Shown: piece after piece, positions 23,819 through 35,530 of the stretch | Layout of the letters: each line of letters opens with the position of its first letter | How positions within the stretch are numbered: position 1 is the stretch's first letter | Assembly (NCBI GenBank): GCA_011033025.1 | Contig: WFMF01000011.1 | Span: 310,001 to 374,000, forward strand | Reading direction: 5' to 3' | DNA length: 64,000 bases | Source: Beroe forskalii | Lineage: Eukaryota > Ctenophora > Nuda > Beroida > Beroidae | Notes under the pieces: generated by a model | Database searches by the model: none | Told to the model about the DNA's origin: nothing | What the model saw: only the letters and a program-made list of their open reading frames with translations | Made by a program: the position numbers and the translations under genes

Positions 23819-24345
23819 ATCACTCCCAGACAGGAGTGCAGGGAGGGAGGCTGTGTCTAGGTACGAGTGAGGTGGGGGTGCTCTACTCCCTGACTTATTA
23901 ATAAAGTGTTACCACTCCCAGGCAGGAGTGCAGGGAGGGAGGCTGTGTCTAGGTACGAGTGAGGTGGGGTGCTCTACTCCTGACTTATTAATAAAGTGTT
24001 ACCACTCCCAGACAGGAGTGCAGGGAGGAGGCTGTGTCTAGGTACGAGTGAGGTGGGGGTGCTCTACTCCCTGACTTATTAATAAAGTGTTACCACTCCC
24101 AGACAGGAGTGCAGGGAGGGAGGCTGTGTCTAGGTACGAGTGAGGTGGGGGTGCTCTACTCCTGACTTATTAATAAAGTGTTACCACTCCCAGACAGGAT
24201 TGCAGGGAGGAGGCTGTGTCTAGGTACGAGTGAGGTGGGGTGCTCTACCCCTGACTTATTAATAAAGTGTTACCACTCCCAGACAGGAGTGCAGGGAGGG
24301 AGGCTGTGTCTAGGTACGAGTGAGGTGGGGGTGCTCTACTCCCCT
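23819..24345 (+). repeat. 90-bp tandem array, about six copies
   Basis: Units start ACCACTCCCAGACAGGAGTG and end CTGACTTATTAATAAAGTGT. Repeats of ACCACTCCC at 23911, 24001, 24092, 24183 and 24272 give periods of 89-91 bp. Each of the first five full units carries an AATAAA hexamer. 24346-24557 holds nothing recognisable. Confidence 0.9.
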
Positions 24346-24557
24346 ACTCAGTGTTTGATAGTCAGTCTCTCTTCGGGGGCCTGTGTTCCAGTCAACAACG
24401 TGAGGTTGCCATCGCAACTAAGCAACATGCTATGTTGTTTATTTTGGATTTTGTTGATTCGCAATTTGAAAAAAGTTCAAATAAAACACAAAAAAACAAC
24501 AAAATAAGTTCTGATTTCACGGATCGGGTCGTTGAATAAGAGTTACATGATTACAAT

Positions 24558-27255
24558 TAGTCAGGTCAAATCTGCCTCAAATTGGACGAAAATGTGGACA
24601 AATTCTACACCAAGCGATTTTGGTTGTTTTCTATGGTTTTTTGCATGAAAAATCGATCTAGAAACTTTCCAGAACTTTCCAGCGTGGGGAAAGTGCCGAA
24701 AAATCGATTTTAAGTTGAGCGGCAGCCGAGCAACTTATGAAAATTCGTATCTCAGTCCAGGAAGGTCGTAGAGACTTCGTTTTGGGCGCAAAAGAATCGC
24801 AATGGCCATGTTTATATACGACTTGTTAATAAACATATGCCCTAAAATGCTCAAAAACCGAGTTATGGGCGAAAAACTGATTTTTGGGCCCCTGCGAGCC
24901 ATCGCTGCGGCGATTTTTGTAACTTGGTCCAGGAAGGTCGTAGAGACTTCGTTTTGGGCGCAAACAATTCGGAATGACCATGTTTATATACGACTTCTTG
25001 ATAAACATTTGCCCTAAAATGCTCACAAACCGAGTTATGGGCGAAAAACTGATTTTTGGGCCCCTGCGAGCCATCGCTGGGGCGATTTTTGTAACTTGGT
25101 TCAGGAAGGTCGTAGAGACTTCGTTTTGGGCGCAAACAAATCGGAATGACCATGTTTATATGTCCAATTCCACGTTACGTAATTCACAAAAACGTCTAAT
25201 ATTTGACAAAAATTGCTCAACAGTTACAACAATTATCATCAAGGAACCCCATTTTTGGCTCATCCAATACTTCAGGAAGTTATCTACATCCCATAGAAAT
25301 ATTATTTCTAGAGATCAAAAGGGTTTCTTGTGAGAGTGTTTTAAAAAGCGTTACGTAATTCACAGGGCTAAAATCATACTTTCACACTAAGAAAATCTGA
25401 TAGGTATTTCAGCTCAAACAGAAATGCAGTGCTCTTTTTTGATTGTGCCAGTCATAGCTCTTAGGGGTAAATGTTCAGAAAAATAACCACTTATTTACTA
25501 GTTCCTATTTTGGATCTGTACCAAGCACTTTTCTCCTGTTACGTAATTCACAATTTTGTGTTACGTAATTCACGAGACACATTCATTACGTCACAATTGT
25601 AATTTTGCTTCACTTTATTGTGTCATTTTGGTTTTCAGATTGTCATCAAATGAAGATAAGTCATAGGCATTGCTTGAATCACAGATTTATTTATTTAAAA
25701 TTGAATTATCATGCTTCAAAATGTGAATTACCAGAAATCATCTATCACAACCTATAAGGGCGAATTCTTCATACTTTCATTAAATATCGACTGTGATTAG
25801 TGAAAGGCCACTGATTTTCATTATTTAGAGTGATAAGTATTGAAAAATCATGAATTTGAAACATTTCGTTACGTAATTCACATTATTTGTTACGTAATTC
25901 ACAACTGATTTTGGTCATTTTGTTCATAATAACCTCATAACGCTGCCAAACTCTTTTTTATTGTTTGAAATACATTCAAGTCTCAAAATGACATGTTATT
26001 GATATGGATAACTGTAAAAACGATCGTTTTGTTGACTTTCTTGTCCCTGATGCATCTTTGAAAACCGCTAAATTGGACAGCCTTAGACAACGAATGACAG
26101 TATGTACAGTATACAAAATTGATAGTTTTGGTTACTTGAAGCGTATCCCAATCAATTTTATATTAATAGCTGCAGAATAGAGGCATTTTGAAATTAAATG
26201 GCATACTTTGAAATTTGTGAATTACGTAACGTTACGTAATTCACATCAGCTTTATCTCATTCAGGGGTAAAAAATAGAGCAAAACGAATTGTCTCAGTGT
26301 CAAGATATACCCACTAAACTCCTGAAATGAAAATTTCAAGACAAAGGACTTGATAGTCCAGGAGTAATAAAACTTTTAGTACTATACCGTTACGTAATTC
26401 ACAACGTTTGAGCTACAGACTAAAAATGAAATATCTCCTTCATTTGAAGTACTTAAGAGCCAATACACCACGACAATGCTGTTAGGGTTCCAAACAATAT
26501 GCAAAATGTTTTGCAGCACATCAAGTTGCACATTTGTCAAGATATTATATGGTCGAAAAAGTCTCAAAATTGACTGTTATTAATGCACATTTGTAGCAAA
26601 GTTTGACTGAATCTCACGTAAAACTGATGAGGACTATTCACAAACGGTTTTTTGTTCCTGAAAGTTACAGATCTCTTCTAACTAAACACAAAATTTCATC
26701 ACCTTAGGTCCATCTTGAATTTTTGACCTGTGGTAAACATCGTCGTGGAATTGGACATATACGACTTGTAGATAAACATATACTCTAAAATGCTCACAAA
26801 CCGAGTTATGGGCGAAAAACTGATTTTTGGGCCCCTGCGAGCCATCGTTGGGGCGATTTTTGTAACTTGGTCCAAGAAAGCAGGAAGGTCTTAGAGACTT
26901 CTTTTTGGGGGCAAACAAATCGCAATGACCATGTTTTTATACAACTTGTTTATAAACGTATGCTCTAAAATGCTCACAAACGGAGTTATGGGCGAAAAAC
27001 CGATTTTTGGGCCTTTGTGAGCCATCACTAGGGCGATTTTTGTAACTTGGTTCAAGAAGGTCGCTGAGACTTCGTTTTAAGCGCAAACAAATCAGAATGG
27101 TCATGTTTATACACAACTTGTCAATAAACGTATGCCCTAAAATGCTCACAAACTGGTTCGTGGGCGAAAAACCGATTTTTTGGGCCCTTGCAAGCCATTG
27201 CTAGGACGATTTTTGTAACTTGATTCAGGAAGGTCCTGGAGACTTCGTACCGTTT
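24558..27255 (+). repeat. 172-bp satellite block, left, with unique-like edge
   Basis: After an edge segment (24558-24800) come tandem units starting CGACTTGTTAATAAACATAT at 24819, 24991, 26762, 26942 and about 27114, that is about 172 bp each. The unit contains TTATGGGCGAAAAACTGATT and AGGTCGTAGAGACTTCG. A transposon (25161-26757) splits the second unit. The edge and first units recur inverted at 35530-36046. The open frames over the array are due to a stop-poor repeat. Confidence 0.85.
25161..26757. mobile_element. TA-flanked TIR element with nine copies of a 14-mer
   Basis: Terminal inverted repeats TGTCCAATTCCACG (25161-25174, 26744-26757) are flanked by TA. Removing the element restores an uninterrupted satellite unit (CATGTTTATATACGACTTG), so the boundaries are firm. 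GTTACGTAATTCAC occurs exactly at 25174, 25350, 25538, 25560, 25868, 25889, 26231 and 26389, and inverted at 26217-26230, where it abuts the next copy. The first copy overlaps the TIR. No transposase-like ORF; TA flanks are compatible with Tc1/mariner-like mobilisation, but the superfamily is unproven. Confidence 0.8.
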
Positions 27256-28228
27256 TAGACACATTTTTCGGCCAGAAGGAAGCAAGATAGCAAAAATCTG
27301 AGGCCACCTATTGCGATTGCAAATTCTTCGAACTTTCAGAAAATCTACTGAAATTTGTGTTTACTCCACGGGATCACTGAGAAAATCACGCAAACGTGAA
27401 GGTAAGTAAAAAATTTTAACTTTTGAAAAGTGACCTATTTTGCAAGTGCGAAGACTCAGCTCTGGGAGGAGTTACGGATCTGTCCGGCTGGAATCTGAGA
27501 GTTCTTCGACCGTTATGTGCACTGGGCTATGTGAGATTTTCGGTCGGTCCCCTAAAAGGGTCGCTATGACGTCACAAAGTTGAACATTTTTGTATTTTTA
27601 AATTTATGAAATAGACACTTTTTAGGCTATAAATGCGCATTGAAAAAAGCATTATAACCAAAAATGATGACAAAGCCCTGAAAGAAAATTTTCTCAGCTT
27701 TTGAATGGTATATAACAATAGCTCATTATTTGTTAAGATGTACACGCAAATGGAGTTTCAATGAGGTACACTTTTCCAAATTTACTTATTTTGAATAGTT
27801 AAAGTTTGATTGGGAATTGCGGGTAAATGCTTTGAGATGGGGACTCCAAAACCTAAAAAAATGAAATTTTCGGCCCACAAAATCGTGAGAAACAAGTATT
27901 AGGTCGATCTCCATTGATTTTGACCCAGGAAAAATTTTTGAAATATAACAAAAAACTGTTAAAAGTGCCAAAATTACCAGAATCGAGATTATTTGGAGGA
28001 AAAATTGCAAACAACATGTATTTTTAATAAGCAATTTTCACGATTTTTGTGAGAAATGAAAAGCATTCAAATTTCTTCCATTTTAGCCCTAACACTGAGG
28101 ATACTCCTCTCGAAATACGGGGTCCCGAATGACGCCACCTGAATTTTGCGTAGCGTCCGAAGGATTTGCGTGTGGTATAATATATACATCTTACTATATA
28201 TAATGCGTGTTGTTAATATATATATATA
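27256..28228. other. Non-coding stretch
   Basis: Words near 27265 (CCAGAAGGAAGCAAGATAGC) and 27560 (GCTATGACGTCAC) have loose relatives near 29150 and 29060, hinting at an old duplicated repeat. No gene seen. Confidence 0.35.
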
Positions 28229-28231
28229 TAT

Positions 28232-28326
<95 letters not shown>

Positions 28327-28330
28327 TTTG

Positions 28331-28373
<43 letters not shown>

Positions 28374-28377
28374 TTTG

Positions 28378-28464
<87 letters not shown>

Positions 28465-28465
28465 T
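28229..28465 (+). repeat. (TTTA)n microsatellite
   Basis: About 59 tetranucleotide units with two single-unit interruptions (near 28330 and 28377), preceded by (TA)n. Open frames across it are composition artefacts. Confidence 0.97.
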
Positions 28466-28555
28466 GGCGATTCGTTTTCAAGTAGGCAACTTAAATTCTT
28501 TTTCATCGTGTTGCAAAAAACTTTATAATAAATCAGAAAAATAATATGAGATTTT

Positions 28556-28931
28556 TCGGCCACCCTGAGGGGCGTGGTGGGCCACGCCCTTTTTTCGCAA
28601 AATTAAAGTTTCGAATTTTTCCAAAATTCTTTCGCCATCGAGTTGCTTATGTTGAATAAAAATTTTGAGAATTTTGTCCGAATTATTGGGTCACCCTGAG
28701 GGGCGTGGGGGGCCACACCCTTTTTTCCGCAAAAATAAAACTTTCGAATTTTTTCAAAATTCCTTCGCCATTGAGTTGCTTATGATGAATAAAAATTTTG
28801 AGAATTTTGTCCGAATTATTGGTCAAATCACTGTCAAAGGGACATGTGGCCGTTAGCTCATGCGGCTGCCATCATTCGCCGTCCGTAGGACGGGAACCGA
28901 CTAGTAATAATAATAATAATAATAATAATAT
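28556..28931 (+). repeat. 130-bp tandem duplication followed by (TAA)n
   Basis: CACCCTGAGGGGCGTGG and the following 120 bp occur twice (about 28560-28690 and 28691-28820). A (TAA)n run lies at about 28903-28931. Confidence 0.8.
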
Positions 28932-29924
28932 CATGATAATTGGGACCCATCTTAAAACGATGAGATCTCAAGAACGGGAAATGGTAGAGCCATGATCGAG
29001 GTCACGTTTTGTTCATCTAAGATGGGATTGTGGATTAGGCTATGTGAGAAAGTCTGGTGACGTCATTATGACACCATTATAACGTCATCAACTTAGCGAA
29101 TTTTTTTTTCTTTTTTAGCGGAAATAGGCCATTTTCGAGCGCATTTTTCTGCAAGAAGGAAAGGAGATAGCTATCTGATTTTTCGGAATGATTTTTAGCA
29201 AATTTATCGAGCTTTCAGAATATCATATCATCGATAGCAGCCAGAATGCAAGTTGGCCATTTTTGACACTTAAAGGCTTCTGTGCAGTGAAATAGGCATC
29301 CCAGATGGTTGGAAACAGTCTTATATGAAAGAACTCATTGATATCTATCATTTGCAACAAAATTATCAAAATCCGACCTTGCGTTGAGATTTTATGAGGT
29401 TAAAACCACCTAAAAGTCTTTTCGATTTGTGACATGCGACTCGATTTTTCCCTCACAAAAGAGCTCATAACTCAAAAACTAAAAGAGATACAGCCTTGGG
29501 ACCTATCTCAAAAATTCGAAGACCCTCTTACATAAGAAGAGTCTTCACTGGAAAGGTCAAGTCGCCATTGGCCCGGTTGAGGTTATCGAAGAGGCGATTA
29601 TGCCTTCTGTAGTATGTAGCAGACGTGAACCGGCCTTCTTAACCTCAATATCCAACACAGAAGAGAAACCAATCCTACACCAAACTGTAGTACCCATGGC
29701 TGCTACAAGTTGACATGGATAGATCCTGGCTACCTGCTTTACTTTTCCGTGGTCTGGTCAAAGAGGCGGTGTCTGTTTTAGCCTTGTAGCGTAGAGACCT
29801 ATTATTCCCAGAGGAGAGGGCCTGACCTGAAGTTGTCTTACCAACTTGTAGTACCCATGGTGGCTACAAGTTGGTGGCATTAAACTGGTCCTACCTCTTT
29901 ATGTTGTCCCTCAGGGGTTAATCT
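28932..29924. other. Non-coding stretch with one hairpin
   Basis: CCAACTTGTAG pairs with CTACAAGTTGG at about 29848-29882, and a looser relative lies near 29685-29712. Otherwise nothing recognised. Confidence 0.35.
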
Positions 29925-31020
29925 TAGGCCCGTTTTCCGAAAACCAGGTTTTGGATGTCGCGACTCAAATTTAGCCTCAAGACCACAACAGAAGCCAATG
30001 AAAACATATTTTTGTTACCAAGATGAAGCTGAAACTGTCAAGGATCACCTCAAACCAAAATTTTGCACAATGGGATGAATTTGTGGCTCTCAGGTGAGGT
30101 TAGCGATGTCCTCCCGGAATTTCATCTTAAAATTTGGCCTTGTTTTTGCCTCAAATGAACAACAAGGTCAAAAACTCCCAACTTTGAACCAAGGAAGTAT
30201 ATTCTGACCTCTTGATTAATACTACATTTCTTTAAGAGGACTGAAGCACCTCCATGAGGTTAAAAAGGCTAAAAACTGTAAAATCCAGGTTTTCAGATGT
30301 CGCTGACACAGTTTTAGCCTCAAGACAGCAACAAAAAGCCAATGAAAAAAAGATTCTTGATGGCAAAATGAAGCTGAAACTGTCTAGGATCACCTCAAAC
30401 CCAAAGTTTTCACAATGGGATGGATTGGTGGCTCTCAGGAGAGGTTAAGTGACTTCCTCCCGGGGATTTTTATCAAAAATTCAGGCCATTTTTAGCCTCA
30501 AATGGACAACGCAAGGTCAAAAACTCCCAAATTTGACCAAGGAAGTATATTTTGACCTTTTGATTGAGACTGATAACTTTGGGAGGACTCAAACACTTCT
30601 TTGATGTTTGAAGTGGCTAAAAAGGTAAAATCCAGGTTTTTGAGATGTCGCGACAAAATTTAGCCTCAAAAACAGCAACAAAAAGCAAGTAAAGACATAT
30701 TCTTGATACCAAAAATGAAGCTGAAACTGTCTAAGATCACCTCAAATCAAAATTTTACTCATTAGGATTTGTTGGCAGATCTCAGGTGAGGATAAGTGTC
30801 TTCCTCCCCATGTTTTTATCAAAAAGTTGGATTTTGTGTTAGCCTCAAATCGACAACGCAAGGTCACAAATTCTAAATTTTGACCTAAAAGGTGGATTTT
30901 GACCTCCAGATCAAGAAAAAAATACTTTTGGAGGACTAAAACACTCCTTTGATGCATTAAATGGCCAAAAGCTGTGAAATAAGGCATTTTGCTCAAATCA
31001 GCCTCATATTTAACCTCACA
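29925..31020 (+). repeat. 345-bp tandem repeat, about 3.2 copies
   Basis: AATCCAGGTTTT..GATGTCGC marks unit starts; GATGTCGC at 29954, 30296 and 30643 gives periods of 342 and 347 bp. Shared words include ATGAAGCTGAAACTGTC and GGATCACCTCAAA. Copies are quite diverged and no frame is kept open across units. Confidence 0.85.
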
Positions 31021-31969
31021 GTTGCCACAAATAAGGTAATATCATGTTCAAAAAGTTTTTGGTCACCACAGATGTCCAAACTAACTTTTATGAAAAGATT
31101 GGCATTATAACCTTTTTGAAAAAATGATGTATAAATAAGCCAATGTCACAAATTCCTTACATTCTGGCTGCTATCAATGATATGGATTATTAGGTTATCT
31201 CGATTTATCATCGAGATATACGCGATTTTCTAAGGTACGGTGAAAAATCGATTTCCAAATTATAAGACAAAACTTAAACGAGTGAGATGTCAAGAACTGC
31301 GGCTTATCTTGAGATGAGACCGGCGAAAGTATGTTGTTCTAAGGCGGAATTGTGGCTTAGGGTATATGGGAAGTTGGTTTGAGTCTATTTGGGTGCAGTG
31401 ATGACATCATCAAAATCGCGTAAAACCACTAAAATAGCGTATTTTGCGATAAAACGCTATTTTACGCTACTTTGGACATCTCTTACTCAAAGAGTTTTCA
31501 TCCGATTATGTTTTGCTTTGATCTTCTGCTTTTAGACCTTGAGGTTTAGCTATAAAACGGGTTTCAGGGCGATCAGTCGTAGATTGTTGTCCTGCGAGGC
31601 TTCTAGAAATTGAACTGCAAATTGATTGAAATTATGTTTATGACAAAAATTTGTACCGTAGTCCTATTCTGTGAAACGATGGTGAACTGATAATGGTTTC
31701 TCCATGTCTCGCAGTGAATAGGGATGGGAAATATACGATGGACTAGTAAAGCACGTGAGTTCACGCGGAAGTTTTGTAGAAATTAGGGGATTTGAAGAAA
31801 TTGATATTTACACGAGATTTTCGACTTGATTATGTTGAAATGAGTTCAAATACGACTTATGCACGTGAAATTAGATCTGGTTGCTATATTTTTGCACGTG
31901 AGTTCACGTGCACGATTTGTAGAAATTAAGAAATATATCAATTCTAGTAATTCCAAGTTAGAATAACAT
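31021..31969. other. Non-coding stretch
   Basis: AT-rich sequence with scattered GCACGTGA words (31750-31910). No gene, TIR or tandem array that I can support. Confidence 0.35.
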
Positions 31970-32105
31970 AGTTTGGGACTTCGTCTGGGTAAGTTGCGTG
32001 GGTTAGACTTGCGTCTGGGCTAGTAACGTGGGTTCGGACTACGTGAAGGCAAGTAACGTGGGTCCAAACTGCGTTTGGGCAAGTAACACAGGTTCAAACT
32101 ACATA
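31970..32105 (+). repeat. Short tandem repeat of about 35-40 bp
   Basis: Four degenerate copies built from GCGTCTGGGCTAGTAACGTG and GGGTTCGGACTACG-like words. Confidence 0.6.
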
Positions 32106-32120
32106 CATCTGTCAAGATAT

Positions 32121-32265
32121 CACCACCAAAACCGTTGGACGGTTGGTCTAGTAACCCCCCCGCGGGTTTGGATGTGACAACGGAACCTGAAAAGAGACAA
32201 AATGGGCTGATCACATCCAAACCAGCGGGGGGTTACTAGACCAACCGTCCAACGGTTTTGGTGGT
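32121..32265. mobile_element. 145-bp foldback MITE
   Basis: CACCACCAAAACCGTTGGAC and the rest of a ~56-bp arm reappear inverted after a ~33-bp loop, nearly perfectly. TAT flanks both sides. No coding capacity. Confidence 0.8.
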
Positions 32266-32269
32266 ATAC

Positions 32270-33255
32270 TACTTGTCAATAAACAATAAACTTATGCCCT
32301 GAAATGCTCACAGAGTTATTAAGTTATGGGCAAGAAACCGATTTCTTGGGCACCTGCAAGTGGTTGCTAGAGAAATTTTTGTAACTTGCTCCAGGAAGGT
32401 CTAAGGTCGTATAGACTTAGTTTTGGGCACAAACAGATTGAAATGGTATTTTTGAAACCGATGGTAGGTTTGGCAGCAATGTGCTTTACTTTGTGGCTGA
32501 TGGTGTGTCAGTTTTTTTAATGAATCTTCCGATTTAGGAAGGTTACGTTAGTGGACTTTTCACAAATTTGGGATCAAGATATTTCAGACTCACGCAATTA
32601 CAGTACTGTTGTTACTTGTGAAGGACCTTTGGACGTTAGCTTTAGGCTGTTAGGTTGGAGACCACTGTTTCGTTTGAGCCCAAAACGAAGTAAGACGAAG
32701 ACTCTACGATCTTCCTTGACCAAGTTACAAAAATTGCTCAAGCAATGGCTTGTGAGGGCCCAACAATTTTTTTCTGCCCATTACTCGGTTTGTGAGCATT
32801 TAAAATGATATTTTTTTAACAAGTCGTATATAACCACGCACATTGTAATTCATTTGCGCCCAAAACGAAGTATCTACGACTTTCTTGATTTCTTGAACCA
32901 AATTATAAAAATCGCCCTGGCGATCGGTGATAGCTTGGATGAGGGCTCAAAAAATCGGTTTTTCGCCGATGACTTGGTTTGTGAGCGCTTTAGGGCATAT
33001 GTTTGTGAACTTGTCGTATATAAATAAACATGGCCATTTCGATTCGTTGCATCCAAAACGAAGTCTCTATGACCTTCCTAAATCAAGTTACAAAATTCGT
33101 CCTAGCAATGGCTTGCAAAAAATCGGTTTTTTGCCCACAACTCAGTTTGTGAGCATTTTAGGGCATACGTTTATTTACAAGTTGTGTATAAACATGACCA
33201 TTCCGATTCGTTTGCGCCCAAAAAGAAGTCTCTGCGACCTTCCTGGAACAAGTTA
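32270..33255. repeat. 172-bp satellite fragments in both orientations
   Basis: One unit on the plus strand at about 32270-32445, then three to four units on the minus strand at about 32680-33255 (GTGAGCATTTTAGGGCATA and AAAACGAAGTCTC words). 32446-32680 is non-satellite sequence without a recognised gene. These units are more diverged than those at 24819-25160. Confidence 0.75.
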
Positions 33256-33345
33256 CAACAAGAATTGCGCCTGCCGGCGTATTTCTTGAGCCTGTTTTTC
33301 CCTTATGCAGGCGCTTAATTTCCTGTTCCCTGGGGCTTGATACAC
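33256..33345 (-). mobile_element. Helentron 3'-end fragment
   Basis: CAAGAATTGCGCCTGCCGGC..GCAGGCGCTTAATTTCC on the plus strand is the reverse complement of the 3' hairpin and tail of copies A and B. Only this end is present, abutting a satellite unit. Confidence 0.6.
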
Positions 33346-33559
33346 AAACACGCCGTCATTTGATCTACGACCATTGTCCGTCTTATTTACTGACATGGTG
33401 AGTTGACTATAAACTTATAAAGCATAAAAATGACCTCCAAAATCAAGGTACAATCGCGTTTGTACACCGACGAGAATTGAGAGAAAGAGGTTTTCTTTAA
33501 TAGAAATAAGATTTATCTTAAATAATTTTCCGTGATAAAACGCTTCTTCTATCGGTGAT

Positions 33560-34547
33560 GCGACTTTTTACCCCCCGACTTTTTATCCCCCGACCTTTTA
33601 CCACCCTAGGGTACAGGTGCGACCTTTTACCCTCTGCTTTGCCTTTGATCTGTACTGTATTCTGAGGGGGATAAAAAGGCGCACTTCTGCCATAGACTGC
33701 GACTTTTTATCCCCCATTGAAAATGAGCTCGGTTTGAAGCAGGGGGATAAAAGGTCGCAGACAACAGTACAGCTGCGACCTTTTATCCCCGTTCAAGCTT
33801 CGATGGGGATAAACAGTCGTACCTAACCGTAGAACTGCGACCTTTTACCCCCCCTGGATCACATTTCGAGGAGGAACTCACGTGATGCTATCCCGTTCGA
33901 GCAATGGTGTCAGGTACCAAGGATCGGATCATGATACTCATATAACGTTGTATCATGGTACTCATATAGCTTTGGGTCACATCATGACCACTTAACGAGA
34001 TGCGTCACTGGTTTCAAAGCTCGTTTAGCATATGCAGGAACCATATATAATGCGTCCTCTGAGGGCAGTAGTTATCCAGCTATCACGATGAACACCTTTC
34101 AACAGACGTTCCAACACGTAGTAGCAGCCAACTCTATCCTCAATGGACCACCTCCACTCCACCCCTCTCCTGCTGCTCCCTCCACTCCTTCTGCTCCTTC
34201 TGCAGTTCCTCCACCCCCTCCTCTCCAACCTGCTCCCTCTGCTGCACCTGTAATGCCTACTCTCCAACCTGCTCCTTCTACGGATCCAGAAGCTGGTCTC
34301 GGAGTACACCCTTCCTCAAGCTGACAGACTTCTCCGTGGAATTGCTTATAATTATATGTAATTTGTGTGATTTGAATAGCATTATACATTATATTATACA
34401 TTATTGATTTATGGTTGAACTTTACAAAACACTTTCCATTTCTATACCTATGGGGATAAAAAGACGGGGGGTAAAAAGTCGCACATGATACTTAGGGTGG
34501 TAAAAAGTCGGGGGATAAAAAGTCGGGGGGTAAAAAGTCGCATACTC
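33560..34547. mobile_element. TIR element with GCGACTTTTTA repeats, about 1 kb
   Basis: The left end (ATGCGACTTTTTACCCCCCG and onward, about 50 bp) is repeated inverted at 34490-34547. Inside the left end (33595-33850) the core GCGACCTTTTATCCCC recurs in alternating orientation at least seven times, giving several potential hairpins. The centre (about 33850-34440) is unlike the ends and contains a proline-rich frame. No target duplication recognised. Confidence 0.75.
34088..34324 (+). CDS. Possible proline-rich ORF inside the TIR element
   Basis: A 78-codon frame starts ATGAACACCTTTCAACAG. It encodes MNTFQQTFQHVVAAN followed by about 50 residues rich in Pro, Ala and Ser with repeated LQPAPS. 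It could be a captured host exon or a low-complexity coincidence. It shows no domain and I see no splice sites, so treat it as doubtful. Confidence 0.25.
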   Translation: MNTFQQTFQHVVAANSILNGPPPLHPSPAAPSTPSAPSAVPPPPPLQPAPSAAPVMPTLQPAPSTDPEAGLGVHPSSS

Positions 34548-35355
34548 CTTCTATCAACTTCAAGTGTCACATGATAGTCACAACTCACATCACAATACTA
34601 ACATCATTGAATAAGTTTCATAAATATTCCTTGTTATGCACGGGCGCTATATAATACATTTCCTTCTACAAATTTGAATTAACGCGCGCAGATCTGAATA
34701 TCACGTGGGCGATTTCGTTTCACGTGCCAAATGTTTGCGCGCGCGTTCCCGCCATTTCATAGAACTCTTTCAAGATTTGTTTAGTTGCGCGCTGTTGAGA
34801 GTTTCATAACTTTGATCAACATTTTCGTTACGCGTTACATTTCTTTTGTGTGGTGTTGCAGATATCAAACCATTGTAATGTTCGATATTATTGTGCCCCG
34901 CCTTGATAATTTCAAGATTGAGATACACAGTATGATTACTGACCAAGATAAAAGATTCAGATATATCATTATTATCAATCACGAACCGAGACAAACTCGA
35001 GCATGTTTTACTTTTCTCAAGTCAATTCTTTAGATCATTCGTTACTGATTGCACAAATACTGCCCATTGTAAATTGGCCGAATTGCCCGCTACTTAAACA
35101 TAGCCAAATGACTGTGTGATTTAAGTCAAATCAATTATTTGATTGATTCCGTGAAAATTGATATTGTTTTGATTTGATGATTAAATAATTGTAGAATTTT
35201 TGAAAAAGAATTTACCGAGCATTGAACTCAAATACCTACTAAGCAGCCCAGTTAGCTAGCTGTAGCCCACAATGCAAAGGATGCCACTACACCAAGCTAC
35301 TCTGACGCGATTGATATTATAAAGGAGCAGTTGGATGCATGAAAATGGAGCATAC
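34548..35355. other. Non-coding stretch
   Basis: Short frames on both strands near 34770-35033 have no recognisable motif. Several GCGCGC words lie at 34680-34760, resembling Helentron interiors (CGCGCGC, CACGTGCCA), so an old remnant is possible. Confidence 0.35.
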
Positions 35356-35530
35356 GACGACGACGACGACGACGACGACCAACTTTTGTCGCGCGCAGCA
35401 CACCACCTATTTCAGATTTAACAGTACGCGTAAAGGTAGTATACACACAACCCCAAAATACACGATCTCTGCTAACCTATTCTCAATGCCTTTTTGTAAA
35501 ACAAAAACGCGATTGGGAACAGGAAAAAAT
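35356..35530 (-). mobile_element. (ACG)n tract and degraded Helentron remnant
   Basis: (ACG)n at about 35354-35379. Then GTCGCGCGCAGCAC and, reversed, the 5'-end words CACGATCTCTGCTAACC, GCCTTTTTGTAAAACAAAAA and TTGGGAACAGG match diverged inner and 5' parts of the Helentron family. Confidence 0.45.

Noticed and set aside
24802-25333. Overlapping open frames with conserved protein-like repeats (also 26682-27149 and 35339-35789).
   Set aside because: They are translations of the 172-bp satellite, which is poor in stops on both strands; frames differ between copies.
28146-28544. Open frames of IYLF repeats.
   Set aside because: Direct product of (TTTA)n; no biological protein implied.
28853-28912. 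tRNA-like stretch GTGGCCGTTAGCTCATGCGG.
   Set aside because: No acceptable anticodon stem or B box (GGTTCGA-like) follows; it runs into (TAA)n.
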